DNA of 64,000 nucleotides from Acidobacteriota bacterium (GTDB lineage Bacteria > Acidobacteriota > Terriglobia > Bryobacterales > Bryobacteraceae): NCBI GenBank assembly GCA_018268935.1, contig JAFDVS010000067.1, positions 45,706-109,705 of the forward strand. Direction: 5' to 3'. Shown here piece after piece: positions 25,756 through 34,429 of this stretch (position 1 is its first letter; every line of letters begins with the position of its first letter). The notes below the pieces were generated by a model. The model saw nothing but the letters and a program-made list of their open reading frames with translations. It was not told the origin of the DNA and did no database searches. A program made the position numbers and the translations under genes.

Positions 25756-26520
25756 ATGCGCCTTCCTTCCAAAAACACCGTCATCACTGGGGCTGGCCAC
25801 GGCATTGGCCGCGCCCTCGCTATCCGCTTTGCAAAGGAAGGCGCGCGCGTTGCGGTTGCTGATGTCGATCCAGCCGCACTGGCCGAAACCGCCCGTCTCT
25901 GCGGTGGTCTCGCCATCCCTACCGACGTCACCTCCGAAACCGCGGTCCGCACACTGGTCGATCAGGTCACTGCGGCCTGGGGTCACATCGATCTGTTCTG
26001 TTCCAATGCAGGCATCTTCGTCCCCGGTGGTCTTGACACCCCCGACACAGAGTGGGAACGCGTGCTTTCTGTCAACTTTCGTGCTCATCTCTTCGCCGCG
26101 CGCGCCGTGTTGCCGCAAATGATTGAGCGAGGAGAAGGCTACTTGCTGCAAGTCGTTTCCGCCGCCGGTCTCCTCACTCAGATCGGCTCAGCCACCTACG
26201 CTGTCTCCAAGCACGCCGCCCTGTCACTTGCCGAGTGGATTGCTGTCGAATATGGCGATGCCGGGATCAAGGTGTCCTGCGTCTGTCCACAGGGCGTGCG
26301 TACCCGCATGCTGCTTGGCGACGAGGGAGAAAGAGAGAGCTTCCTCAAAGCCGGTTCCGTCAGTGTCGATGAAGTGGCGGAGGCCGTTGTCCGCGGGTTG
26401 GAAGCTGAGGAGTTCCTCGTCCTGCCACACCCCGAAGTCCGGACATACTTCCAGCGCAAGGCCGGTGACTATGATCGCTGGCTTCGTGGCATGCGACGAC
26501 TACGCCAGACCGCGGTCTAG
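25756..26520 (+). CDS. Short-chain dehydrogenase/reductase (classical SDR)
   Basis: 254 residues with every classical SDR motif: TGAGHGIG (11-18) for the dinucleotide, DVD after strand 2 (favouring NAD(H)), SNAGIF, a Ser-rich VVSAAG strand, and the catalytic Y148-x-x-x-K152. A single-domain cytoplasmic oxidoreductase; the substrate cannot be read from sequence. No Shine-Dalgarno site is apparent; a CATAGT box lies 8 bases before the ATG, so the mRNA may be leaderless. Its TAG interlocks with the stop of the convergent lipoprotein gene (CTAG, 4-base overlap). Confidence 0.9.
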   Translation: MRLPSKNTVITGAGHGIGRALAIRFAKEGARVAVADVDPAALAETARLCGGLAIPTDVTSETAVRTLVDQVTAAWGHIDLFCSNAGIFVPGGLDTPDTEWERVLSVNFRAHLFAARAVLPQMIERGEGYLLQVVSAAGLLTQIGSATYAVSKHAALSLAEWIAVEYGDAGIKVSCVCPQGVRTRMLLGDEGERESFLKAGSVSVDEVAEAVVRGLEAEEFLVLPHPEVRTYFQRKAGDYDRWLRGMRRLRQTAV

Positions 26521-27338
26521 CTGATCGACTTCAGATCCGCCTCTATCTTCTTCTTCAGTTCCTTGGATTCCTTGCTGTCGGCGACGCCCTTCAGCGCTTC
26601 CGATGTCATGTTCAAGAAGTGCTTCTGGTGATCGGGCCGGCCCAGCTTCTGCTTGCCGAATAGGCCAGCTTGTTCATACAGCGTGGCCGCCATCGCCTTC
26701 AGGAAGGTCTCGCGGGACACGTTTGCCGATCCGGATTTCAGCAACTCCGTAACCTTGGCGGAATCGTTCTCCACGCCTGCCGCTTCGCAGGTGGCCAGCA
26801 ACACCGCGCGGCGGATGGCATCGCGCCGCGTGCTTTCCATTTCTCCAATGGAAGCCTGCAAACCGCTAGCCACTTTGTCCAGCGCGGCCAACTTTGCGGG
26901 GCTGCCGGGAGGAGCAGGAAATGACAGGGGGATCTGCGGCTCGGCCGCAGCCTTGCTGAACTTGGCGAAATCCGCCACGAACTGTGTGGCGTAGTTCGAT
27001 GCGCTCGAACGGTTGTCCATCGTTTCCTTGCGGAACGGCGTTGGGTTGTTCTTGTTCTGGCGCGCTCCCATTTCGTAGCTATTGGCCACTTCCATGTGAC
27101 CTTGCGCGAGCCCGGCTAGCAGAATCAATCGCCACGCACGAGCCCGCGCGGTGTACTCGTTGTCGGTGTTGAGAATTTTGCCCAGCTGATCAGCCGCCTT
27201 CGGATAGTCGCCTTTCAGATAGTTCTCTGTGGCGGCATTCCAAAAGAAAGCGGGCGTGCCGGGCTTGACGGGTTCGGGTCCACTCGAACAGGAAACAAGA
27301 ATCAGGGAAAGTAGTAGGACGGATGCGATGCGGGACAT
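26517..27338 (-). CDS. Lipoprotein with TPR-like helical repeats, function unknown
   Basis: 273 residues from ATG 27338, selected for GGAGG 8 bases upstream and a clean lipoprotein signal (MSRIASVLLLSLILVSCSS, lipobox LVSC). The mature protein starts with a helix pair, WNAATENYLKGDYPKAADQLGKIL, typical of a tetratricopeptide repeat, and stays largely helical to a charged coiled-coil C-terminus (SKESKELKKKIEADLK). It probably sits on the inner face of the outer membrane or in the periplasm. No family name can be given. Confidence 0.72.
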   Translation of the reverse strand: MSRIASVLLLSLILVSCSSGPEPVKPGTPAFFWNAATENYLKGDYPKAADQLGKILNTDNEYTARARAWRLILLAGLAQGHMEVANSYEMGARQNKNNPTPFRKETMDNRSSASNYATQFVADFAKFSKAAAEPQIPLSFPAPPGSPAKLAALDKVASGLQASIGEMESTRRDAIRRAVLLATCEAAGVENDSAKVTELLKSGSANVSRETFLKAMAATLYEQAGLFGKQKLGRPDHQKHFLNMTSEALKGVADSKESKELKKKIEADLKSIS

Positions 27339-27382
27339 GGGCAAGCCTCCGGTGCAATTGTTATCACGAGATTTTCTGGACG

Positions 27383-29962
27383 TCAACGGGGTCCATACAC
27401 CGGCTTTGCTACTCCAATCTCATACGCTCCCAGATCCGGCGCTTTGCCCGTGAAACCGTCATTCACGTTCGGAATCGCCACTCCGGCATCCACCGCTTTC
27501 CCTCCAGCTTTCAATTGGAAATTCAGCTCCGCGGCGCGATACACCGCGTGCGGCTGATCCGTTGCGGGCGCGCGCAGATTCTCAAAAACGTCGTAATCCA
27601 CCTCTACCCCATGTGCCTCCTGTCCCGATGCCTGCCGTAATTCAGCCAGCGAGCCCAGCCGCTTCGCTGCATCCCGGCCGAGGTTGTAATCGACCGCCAC
27701 TTCGTTGGGAGATGACCACAGGAACTGGTCCTTCGCCTTCGGATTCAGGCGGTATCCGTTGTAGTCGTAGCTCGAATACGCGGTCGCATTTGAAAAACGG
27801 AACACAGTGCGCCCCGGTGCGTCGATTCCAAGAAACAGATTGTTGCGGAACAGAACGTTCGCGTAGACGTCGCCGGGCAGCGCTTCCGTGATCAGCGTGT
27901 TGTGATAAAGCACCATGCCTGCCGGCTTCACGTTAAACTTCAGTCCGCAACCGGTCGGCACGTGATAGAGCACGTTGCGAATGTAGTAAGCCGGTCCGCC
28001 ATACACCGGCTGCGCACTCAATCCGCACTGCGCCGCATTCACTCCGCGATTGCGCATGATCCGAATATTATGCACCCCGCCGTCGGCCTCAATGAAATCA
28101 TCAGCCATCAGGTGGATGTCATTGTTGTAGATGTCGATCGATGTTGCCCGGTGATTCTCTTCCGGATCCGGCGAGCCATGCGTGCAGATAGAAACCCCGT
28201 CATGAAAATAAGCAATGTAGTTATGCGCGATCACGTGCCCTGATCCATACACCTTCACCGCGTGATAGCTCTTCAGACGATTGCCGCCGTAGATCCCCGG
28301 GCTGTACCAGCCCAGCAGCCGGTACTGATCATCCCGCCCCAGCATCACGTTGTCCGTGATCAGAAAATCGTTCGATCCCGCGAATTGCCCGTTCACCGCT
28401 ACTCCCACATCTTCGAACCGGCATCTGCGAATGGTCAGCGCCTTCGCACCGGCCACATCCTTCATCCCCGCTTGAAACGCGATGTCCGTATTACGGATCG
28501 TGATTCCTTCAAAAATATGGTTCTCCGTCGCCATCACGTTAAACAGGTTGTGCGCGCCATCGCCATCGAAGATCACTTCCCCATCGCCCGCTGCGCGAAT
28601 CACGATCGGCCGGTCCGGTGTGGCCTTCGCGGTCAGCAAATACGTGCCGTCAAAGTCGAGCCCCGTTGGTTCCGAATACCGCAGCCGGTCTCCTTTATAC
28701 AGCCCGGCGTGGACCAAAATCGTATCTCCCGAGTGCACCTTGCGCTCGCTCAACACGGACCAGTCACCGTTGCCCGACCCATAGTAAGCCTGCTTCAGCC
28801 CCGTGAATGCCGGCTGCTGTTTTTCCCCTTTCCACGCAGGCGGGTACACATGCAGCGTACGCCCATTCGACCGTGCCGGCTGTGGAACCGCACGGGTGCG
28901 CACCTTCACCGTTTGCACCGCAGCGCCATTCACCCCATCCGCATCCCGCATCGTGAACCGTGCTTCATACTCCGTGCCAGGCTCCAAATCCAGAATGCTA
29001 CCCGCGAACATCTCCGGCACCATGTAATCCAGCCCCAGATCGGGGCGGAATACGCGCTCTCCACCCATTCGAAACAATGGCATGCCGTTCTTCCATTGAG
29101 CCTCTCCTGCTTTGCGATACGCCACATCCACCGCCGAGTTGCGGTTGTCGTCGCCGGAGATCCGCCATTCAAAACCAAGGTTGATCAGCGTCGGCCGCTC
29201 CGTAATCAGCCGGCCCGGATTCACTGCATTGGCGGGTTCCATCTTCACCGGCGCCTTATTCACAAATCGCGCCCAGCCGAACGATTCCGGTACATGGAAA
29301 TTCGGGCGCTCCGATTTCACCGGCGACCACGTGCTGTACTGCGCGTTCGTTTTTCCTCCCGCGCGATTCAGATTGAGCCGCCACGTGTCGCCATCCACCG
29401 GAGGCGTGTGCGCCGCATCCTTAGCGAAGTTCGCAAACGGAATGGCGACTTCCAAAGTCCAATGCGTGTCCTTCGCATCCTCCACCTTTGGCCGGATGCC
29501 GTAGTAGTTAGTGCGCATGCGCACTCCTTCCGGCTCCATGAAGAAAGGCCCCGTGTACCAGTCGGCACGCGTAAAGTTCAGCATCGTGCCGATCACATTC
29601 ATCTCGTAGCCGTAGTAATTACGGATCTTGTTCGGATTAGGCGCCACGAAAATTTCCACCGCGTCATCGCGCGATACGGGCCCGTGCCGCTCCACCACTT
29701 CGCCCGAAATGTGCTTATCGTGGCAGAAATAGCCGACATACAGATACCGGTCGTCCCAAAGCATTTTTGCCACGGTTTGTTCTTTCTCACCTTCTTTGTG
29801 CCAGGTGAAATGGAAGTCACCAACCGATGGGGCCTGCTTCCAGGCGGGTTCGTCCAGAAGCCCATCGACAACGATGCGGCCCGCGGCTCGATGGATGTCA
29901 TAACGGGGAAGATCCTGGCCACGGAGAAGCAGGGGAAGAAGCGCGAAGATGAGGGCCTTCAT
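27383..29962 (-). CDS. Secreted CBM9-like plus right-handed beta-helix protein (polysaccharide-active)
   Basis: 859 residues from ATG 29962 (MKALIFALLPLLLRGQ signal). Residues about 18-250 resemble the carbohydrate-binding module 9 fold (VDGLLDEPAWKQAPSV, LWDDRYLYVGYFCHD, DDAVEIFVAPN, WTLEVAIPF). A short fibronectin-like region follows, then a long right-handed parallel beta-helix (about 390-820) with repeated short strands and Asn/Gly turns (HIFEGITIRNTDIAF, DFLITDNVMLG, ATSIDIYNNDIHLM). Such proteins are lyases or hydrolases of pectin-like glycans; catalytic residues cannot be named. The start has no Shine-Dalgarno site but a TATGAT box 7 bases upstream. Divergent from the PQQ dehydrogenase with only 38 bases between. 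Confidence 0.82.
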   Translation of the reverse strand: MKALIFALLPLLLRGQDLPRYDIHRAAGRIVVDGLLDEPAWKQAPSVGDFHFTWHKEGEKEQTVAKMLWDDRYLYVGYFCHDKHISGEVVERHGPVSRDDAVEIFVAPNPNKIRNYYGYEMNVIGTMLNFTRADWYTGPFFMEPEGVRMRTNYYGIRPKVEDAKDTHWTLEVAIPFANFAKDAAHTPPVDGDTWRLNLNRAGGKTNAQYSTWSPVKSERPNFHVPESFGWARFVNKAPVKMEPANAVNPGRLITERPTLINLGFEWRISGDDNRNSAVDVAYRKAGEAQWKNGMPLFRMGGERVFRPDLGLDYMVPEMFAGSILDLEPGTEYEARFTMRDADGVNGAAVQTVKVRTRAVPQPARSNGRTLHVYPPAWKGEKQQPAFTGLKQAYYGSGNGDWSVLSERKVHSGDTILVHAGLYKGDRLRYSEPTGLDFDGTYLLTAKATPDRPIVIRAAGDGEVIFDGDGAHNLFNVMATENHIFEGITIRNTDIAFQAGMKDVAGAKALTIRRCRFEDVGVAVNGQFAGSNDFLITDNVMLGRDDQYRLLGWYSPGIYGGNRLKSYHAVKVYGSGHVIAHNYIAYFHDGVSICTHGSPDPEENHRATSIDIYNNDIHLMADDFIEADGGVHNIRIMRNRGVNAAQCGLSAQPVYGGPAYYIRNVLYHVPTGCGLKFNVKPAGMVLYHNTLITEALPGDVYANVLFRNNLFLGIDAPGRTVFRFSNATAYSSYDYNGYRLNPKAKDQFLWSSPNEVAVDYNLGRDAAKRLGSLAELRQASGQEAHGVEVDYDVFENLRAPATDQPHAVYRAAELNFQLKAGGKAVDAGVAIPNVNDGFTGKAPDLGAYEIGVAKPVYGPR

Positions 29963-29963
29963 G

Positions 29964-29991
29964 TTGGACATCATACATGCTGAAGTACAAT
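29964..29991 (+). promoter_or_regulatory. Promoter of the PQQ dehydrogenase gene
   Basis: TTGGAC (29964-29969), 16-base spacer, TACAAT (29986-29991), then 9 bases to ATG 30001. This implies an almost leaderless mRNA. The -35 box lies one base upstream of the start codon of the divergent gene. Confidence 0.55.
29970..29975 (-). promoter_or_regulatory. -10 box of the CBM9/beta-helix gene
   Basis: TATGAT (5 of 6 consensus) 7 bases before ATG 29962, so the mRNA would be leaderless. No good -35 box is visible. It lies inside the opposite promoter's spacer. Confidence 0.45.
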
Positions 29992-30000
29992 GCACACGTG

Positions 30001-31845
30001 ATGCACCCCATCCGATTTCTTCTGCTCTTCCTCCCGATGCTGCTCTGCGCCCAGGAGTGGCGATTCTACGCCGGCGATTCCGGCGGCCAGAAATACTCGA
30101 AGCTCAAGCAGATCAATCGAACGAACGTGACCAAGCTGCAAGTGGCATGGCGCTTCAAGACCGGCGATGTCAGCGACGGCAAAGCGTTCCCCGTGCGCAG
30201 CGCTTTTGAGGCCACGCCCCTCATGGCCGATGGGGTCCTCTACTTCACCACTCCCTTCAATCGCCTCATCGCCCTCGATGCCGAAAGCGGGAAGCAACTT
30301 TGGGCCTTCGATCCGAAGCTCGACCGCAAAGCGGCCCGTAATCTCTTCCTCCATCGCGGAGTAGCCCTTTGGACCGACGGCAAACAGAAGCGGCTTTACT
30401 ACGGCACTCTCGATGGAGAGCTGTTTGCCATCGATGCCGCCAACGGGGAGCCGGTAGCCTCCTTCGGCGATAAGGGCAAAGTGAACCTGCGCGAGGGCAT
30501 GATCCCGGAAGGCAACCGCGGCACATTGGGCATGACCTCGCCTCCAGCGATATATAAGAACCTCATCATCTGCGGCTCGATTGTCACTGACGGCGAGCCC
30601 CAGGGACCCAGCGGCGACGTCCGTGCTTACGATGCGCTCACGGGCAAGCTCGCCTGGCGTTTCCACACTGTTCCCCAACCCGGTGAGTTCGGTCACGACA
30701 CATGGAAAGGCGATTCCTGGAAGAACCGCGGAGGCACCAACGCCTGGTCCATCATGAGCGTCGATCAGGAACGCGGCATGGTCTTCCTGCCTCTCACATC
30801 GCCCTCCAGTGATTTCTGGGGCGGTGACCGGCATGGCAACAACCTCTTCGGCGATTCGCTGGTTGCCCTGGATGCAGCCACCGGCAAACGCATCTGGCAC
30901 TTCCAGGCTGTGCATCACAACATCTGGGACTACGACCTTCCGGCGCAACCTGTATTAATCGACGTGCGCAAGGATGGACGCATCGTGCCCGCCGTGGCTC
31001 AGGTCACAAAGATGGGTTTCACCTTCCTCTTTGAGCGCGCCAACGGAAAGCCCATCTTCGACATCATCGAAAAACCCGTGCCTGCCTCCACCATGCCCGG
31101 TGAGGCAGCCTCACCCACACAGCCCATTCCCGTCAAGCCTCCCCCTTTCGCCCGCCAATCCATGAAGCGCGAAGAACTGACTACCATTCCCGAATCGCGC
31201 GCCTTTTGCGAAAAGATCACCAAAGACGCTGTCTTCGCCGATATCTACACCCCTGTGGGCGAGAAGCCGACCGTGCTCTTCCCCGGCACCAACGGTGGAA
31301 CGAATTGGGGCGGAGCCTCGTTCGATCCCGCAACGCGCACCCTCTACGTCAACTCCCATGACAACGGCATGATGCCTCGCTACATCCCACGCCCTGAAGG
31401 CTCTGCGATTCCTTTCCGCACCCAGGGGCCTGCTTACGGCCGTTTCTGGGATGAGAACCGTTACCCCTGCCAGCAGCCGCCCTGGGGTCATCTGACCGCC
31501 ATCGATGTCGACAAAGGCGAGTTCCGCTGGCGCGTCACCTTAGGTGTCTTCGATGAATTGGTCGCCAAGGGCATTCCACCCACCGGCACCTCCAACCTCG
31601 GCGGATCGCTTGTCACCGCTGGTGGATTGCTGTTCATCGGAGCCACCAACGACAGCCGCTTCCGGGCCTTTGATAAAGACACCGGCAAGGAACTGTGGGT
31701 CACGAAGCTTCCCGCTTCGGCTCACGCGAATCCAATGACATTCACCGCAAAAGGCGGAAAGCAGTTTGTCGTGATCGCATCCGGTGGCGGCAACAAATAC
31801 AACGACACCTTTGCCGATGAGTTAATTGCCTACGCTTTGCCTTAG
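30001..31845 (+). CDS. Secreted PQQ-dependent dehydrogenase (eight-bladed quinoprotein)
   Basis: 614 residues from ATG 30001 (MHPIRFLLLFLPMLLCAQ signal). The mature protein has repeated quinoprotein beta-propeller blades with W-docking motifs: LIALDAESGKQLWAFDP, LFAIDAANGEPVASFG, VRAYDALTGKLAWRFHTVP, LVALDAATGKRIWHFQ, FRAFDKDTGKELWV. The loop GGTNWGGASFDPATRTLYVNS near the C-terminus matches alcohol/glucose dehydrogenase propellers. It should oxidise a sugar or alcohol in the periplasm using PQQ. There is no cytochrome c domain, so electrons go to a separate carrier. No pqq biosynthesis gene is in the window. Its stop overlaps the convergent epimerase by 4 bases. Confidence 0.9.
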   Translation: MHPIRFLLLFLPMLLCAQEWRFYAGDSGGQKYSKLKQINRTNVTKLQVAWRFKTGDVSDGKAFPVRSAFEATPLMADGVLYFTTPFNRLIALDAESGKQLWAFDPKLDRKAARNLFLHRGVALWTDGKQKRLYYGTLDGELFAIDAANGEPVASFGDKGKVNLREGMIPEGNRGTLGMTSPPAIYKNLIICGSIVTDGEPQGPSGDVRAYDALTGKLAWRFHTVPQPGEFGHDTWKGDSWKNRGGTNAWSIMSVDQERGMVFLPLTSPSSDFWGGDRHGNNLFGDSLVALDAATGKRIWHFQAVHHNIWDYDLPAQPVLIDVRKDGRIVPAVAQVTKMGFTFLFERANGKPIFDIIEKPVPASTMPGEAASPTQPIPVKPPPFARQSMKREELTTIPESRAFCEKITKDAVFADIYTPVGEKPTVLFPGTNGGTNWGGASFDPATRTLYVNSHDNGMMPRYIPRPEGSAIPFRTQGPAYGRFWDENRYPCQQPPWGHLTAIDVDKGEFRWRVTLGVFDELVAKGIPPTGTSNLGGSLVTAGGLLFIGATNDSRFRAFDKDTGKELWVTKLPASAHANPMTFTAKGGKQFVVIASGGGNKYNDTFADELIAYALP

Positions 31846-32723
31846 TGCCCCTTCGCCAGCTTTCGTGCGAACTCCAGGCTCGATCGCAACACGCGCTCCT
31901 GATCGGAGCGAAACGCCAGATCCACGCACCACCAGGACAGCCCCGGAATTGCCCGCAACTGCGGTCCCAGGCTCGCGAAGTCGATCACTCCTTCGCCAAA
32001 CGGACAATGCCTGCTGGTTTCCTCCCCGTAGAGCGTTCCATCCGTATCTACTAGGTGTATATGCCCAATGCGCCCGCTCAACATCCGCAGGAATTCCGCC
32101 ACACCGCCCGGCAGTGTCTCCGTTTCCCCTTGCTGCCTCGCTCCCGCCACCGAGCAAAGATATGCATGCGACAGGTCGAAGAGAATCTGGAAATTCGGAT
32201 GCCCCACTCGCTCGTAGATCTCCACCACCTCCGACGGCTTGTTGAACACGAAGCCCGGTTCAAACTCCCACACGATCCGCACTTTATGCTCCGCTGCGAC
32301 CTCCGCCGACTCGTGCCACAATGCTGCCAGCCGTTGCGAAGCTGCTGCGTACTCGCTATCGGGAATCGAACCAGGCGCGGCAATACTATCCACACGCATC
32401 GCCGGACTACCCATCTCCACGCAAAGATCCAGCGCCTTCCGCACCATGTCCAGATAACGCCCCTGGTTGCGCTCCATCAACGGGTTGATCATCGTGAAAT
32501 CGGGAGCGTAGGCTGATACCTCTAGCCCCAGATCGTTGAGGATGCGTTTTGCTTCTGCTCGCTCTCCCTGTGTTGCGTCCACCGTCAATTGCGGTGGGAA
32601 CCCGCTGATTTCGATACCGTCATATCCAGCGGCAGCAATCAGCCTGGCGGATTCGCCAAGATTGAGCGGAGAACGGGCGTGCGGACCGAAAATAAAAGCC
32701 CAACTACCGAAGGAGATCTTCAT
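31842..32723 (-). CDS. Sugar phosphate isomerase/epimerase family TIM-barrel protein
   Basis: 293 residues of the AP-endonuclease-2-like TIM barrel family (MKISFGSWAFIFG, AAGYDGIEISGFPP, VRIVWEFEPGFVFN, NFQILFDLSHAYL, GHIHLVDTDG). The conserved Glu, Asp and His residues that bind the divalent metal are in these strand ends. Members isomerise or epimerise sugars such as hydroxypyruvate, tagatose or inosose derivatives; which one is not readable. It has no signal peptide, so it is cytoplasmic. Placement beside the PQQ dehydrogenase and beta-helix genes suggests sugar catabolism. Confidence 0.86.
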   Translation of the reverse strand: MKISFGSWAFIFGPHARSPLNLGESARLIAAAGYDGIEISGFPPQLTVDATQGERAEAKRILNDLGLEVSAYAPDFTMINPLMERNQGRYLDMVRKALDLCVEMGSPAMRVDSIAAPGSIPDSEYAAASQRLAALWHESAEVAAEHKVRIVWEFEPGFVFNKPSEVVEIYERVGHPNFQILFDLSHAYLCSVAGARQQGETETLPGGVAEFLRMLSGRIGHIHLVDTDGTLYGEETSRHCPFGEGVIDFASLGPQLRAIPGLSWWCVDLAFRSDQERVLRSSLEFARKLAKGH

Positions 32724-32761
32724 GGTGCGCAGCCTTCATGCGGCCCTCGCCGCGCCTGACA

Positions 32762-34135
32762 TCAGGCAGCCTTGGGTAGCTCCTTTACGATTTCCGACAC
32801 AAACTGCTTCGCATCGCCGAATAGCATCAGCGTGCGATCTGCGTAGTAAAGTTCGTTGTCGATCCCCGCGAATCCCGGGTTCATACTGCGCTTGATCACC
32901 ATCACGGTGTGCGCCTTGTCCACATCGAGAATCGGCATGCCGTAAATGGGGCTCGTCGTGTCGTGGCGCGCCGCCGGATTCACCACGTCGTTGGCGCCCA
33001 CCACCAAAGCCACATCCGCTTCGCCAAAATCGGAGTTGATCTCTTCCATTTCCTTTAACCTCTCATAGGAAATGTCCGCTTCCGCCAGCAGCACGTTCAT
33101 GTGGCCAGGCATACGGCCCGCCACCGGATGGATGGCAAACTGCACATCCACGCCTCGTTTCACCAGCATGTCCGTCAACTCGCGAATCTTGTGCTGTGCC
33201 TGGGCTACCGCCATCCCGTATCCAGGTACGATGATCACCTTGCGCGATCCAGCCAGAATCGAAGCTGCGTCCTCGGCCGATGCGCTCCGCACCGGCTTAG
33301 CACTCGCCGTCGCCGTCGAAGCCTGTTGCACCTGGCCGAAGGCCCCGAACAGCACGTTCGTGAACGAGCGGTTCATCGCCTTACACATGATCACCGAAAG
33401 AATGAAGCCCGAAGCAGCGTTCAGCGCACCGGCGATGATCAGCAGCTTGTTGTTCAACGCAAAGCCCATTGCGGCCGCGGCCATACCAGCATACGAGTTC
33501 AACAGCGCGATCACCGTAGGCATATCGCCGCCGCCGATCGGCAGGATCAGCAGTACACCGAACAGCAGCGATAATCCCGAAAACGTCGGAAATGCCCATG
33601 CCGGCGCCGAGCCCTCAATCACCCATCCCGCCAGCACCACCGCAACCAGCAGCAGCAGCAGGTTCACGAAGTTCTGCCCTTTATAGGTCATGGGGCGCGT
33701 CGGAACAAATTCCTGCAGCTTGCCGAAAGCCATCACGCTCGCAGTGGCCGTAAGATAGCCAAGCAATGTTTCGATCACCAGCGCTCCCATCACGAATCCC
33801 GTGGGAGCTTTGTGATAGTACTCCGCTGTGCCCACCAGCGCGGCGGCAAACGCGCCGAATGCGTGCGATAGCGCCGTCAATTGCGGTAGTGCCGTCATCG
33901 GCATCAGGTACGCCAGCGGCGCACCAATTGCCGAACCCAGCACCAGCCCGCCGGCGATCCATTCGTACGACACAATCTCATGCCGCAGCAGCGTTCCGAT
34001 TACCGCGAACAGCATGCCGATCTGCCCCGCCTGCACACCGCGCCGCGCGGTGGCCGGTGAGTTCAGCCATTTAATGGAAAAGATGATCAGGACAGCGGCG
34101 ATCAGGTAGGCAAACTGCCAGAAGCTCTCCGCCAT
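32762..34135 (-). CDS. pntB: NAD(P)(+) transhydrogenase (proton-translocating) subunit beta
   Basis: 457 residues: about nine membrane helices (1-270) followed by the NADP(H)-binding domain III (about 285-457), with VIIVPGYGMAVAQAQHKI, VDVQFAIHPVAGRMPGHMNVLLAEA and VVGANDVVNPAA. The enzyme couples proton entry to hydride transfer from NADH to NADP+, making NADPH. The stop of the upstream gene (34136) directly abuts its start. Length is the usual one (E. coli PntB 462). Confidence 0.96.
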   Translation of the reverse strand: MAESFWQFAYLIAAVLIIFSIKWLNSPATARRGVQAGQIGMLFAVIGTLLRHEIVSYEWIAGGLVLGSAIGAPLAYLMPMTALPQLTALSHAFGAFAAALVGTAEYYHKAPTGFVMGALVIETLLGYLTATASVMAFGKLQEFVPTRPMTYKGQNFVNLLLLLVAVVLAGWVIEGSAPAWAFPTFSGLSLLFGVLLILPIGGGDMPTVIALLNSYAGMAAAAMGFALNNKLLIIAGALNAASGFILSVIMCKAMNRSFTNVLFGAFGQVQQASTATASAKPVRSASAEDAASILAGSRKVIIVPGYGMAVAQAQHKIRELTDMLVKRGVDVQFAIHPVAGRMPGHMNVLLAEADISYERLKEMEEINSDFGEADVALVVGANDVVNPAARHDTTSPIYGMPILDVDKAHTVMVIKRSMNPGFAGIDNELYYADRTLMLFGDAKQFVSEIVKELPKAA

Positions 34136-34429
34136 CTACTTTTTCCCTTCCTTCTTGAACATCCGCAGCATACGGTCCGTAATGAGAAATCCGGCCACGA
34201 TGTTGATCGTGGCGAACGTCACTGCTGTCGTGCCGAGTATCTTGCTAAGCAGCGAAGCATCACCTGTGCCGGTAATGAGAATCGCTCCCACCACCGAGAT
34301 CGCCGAAACCGCGTTCGTCAGCGACATCAACGGAGTGTGCAGCAGTGGCGAAACACGCTGCACCAGTTCCAGCCCCAGAAAACCCGCCAGGATGAAGACG
34401 TATATACTCAGTTCAATTTCTACACTCAT
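34136..34429 (-). CDS. pntA2: NAD(P)(+) transhydrogenase subunit alpha, membrane part
   Basis: 97 residues with three membrane helices (YVFILAGFLGLELVQRV, SLTNAVSAISVVGAILI, TTAVTFATINIVAGFLITDRML). In E. coli this domain is the C-terminus of PntA; here it is a separate gene, the three-subunit arrangement known from Rhodospirillum rubrum. It overlaps pntA1 by 4 bases (ATGA) and abuts pntB, so the three are co-translated. The FLITDRMLRMFK tail is characteristic. Confidence 0.93.
   Translation of the reverse strand: MSVEIELSIYVFILAGFLGLELVQRVSPLLHTPLMSLTNAVSAISVVGAILITGTGDASLLSKILGTTAVTFATINIVAGFLITDRMLRMFKKEGKK

Noticed and set aside
28262..29983. Plus-strand open frame (573 codons)
   Set aside because: Arg/His-rich antisense shadow of the CBM9/beta-helix gene.
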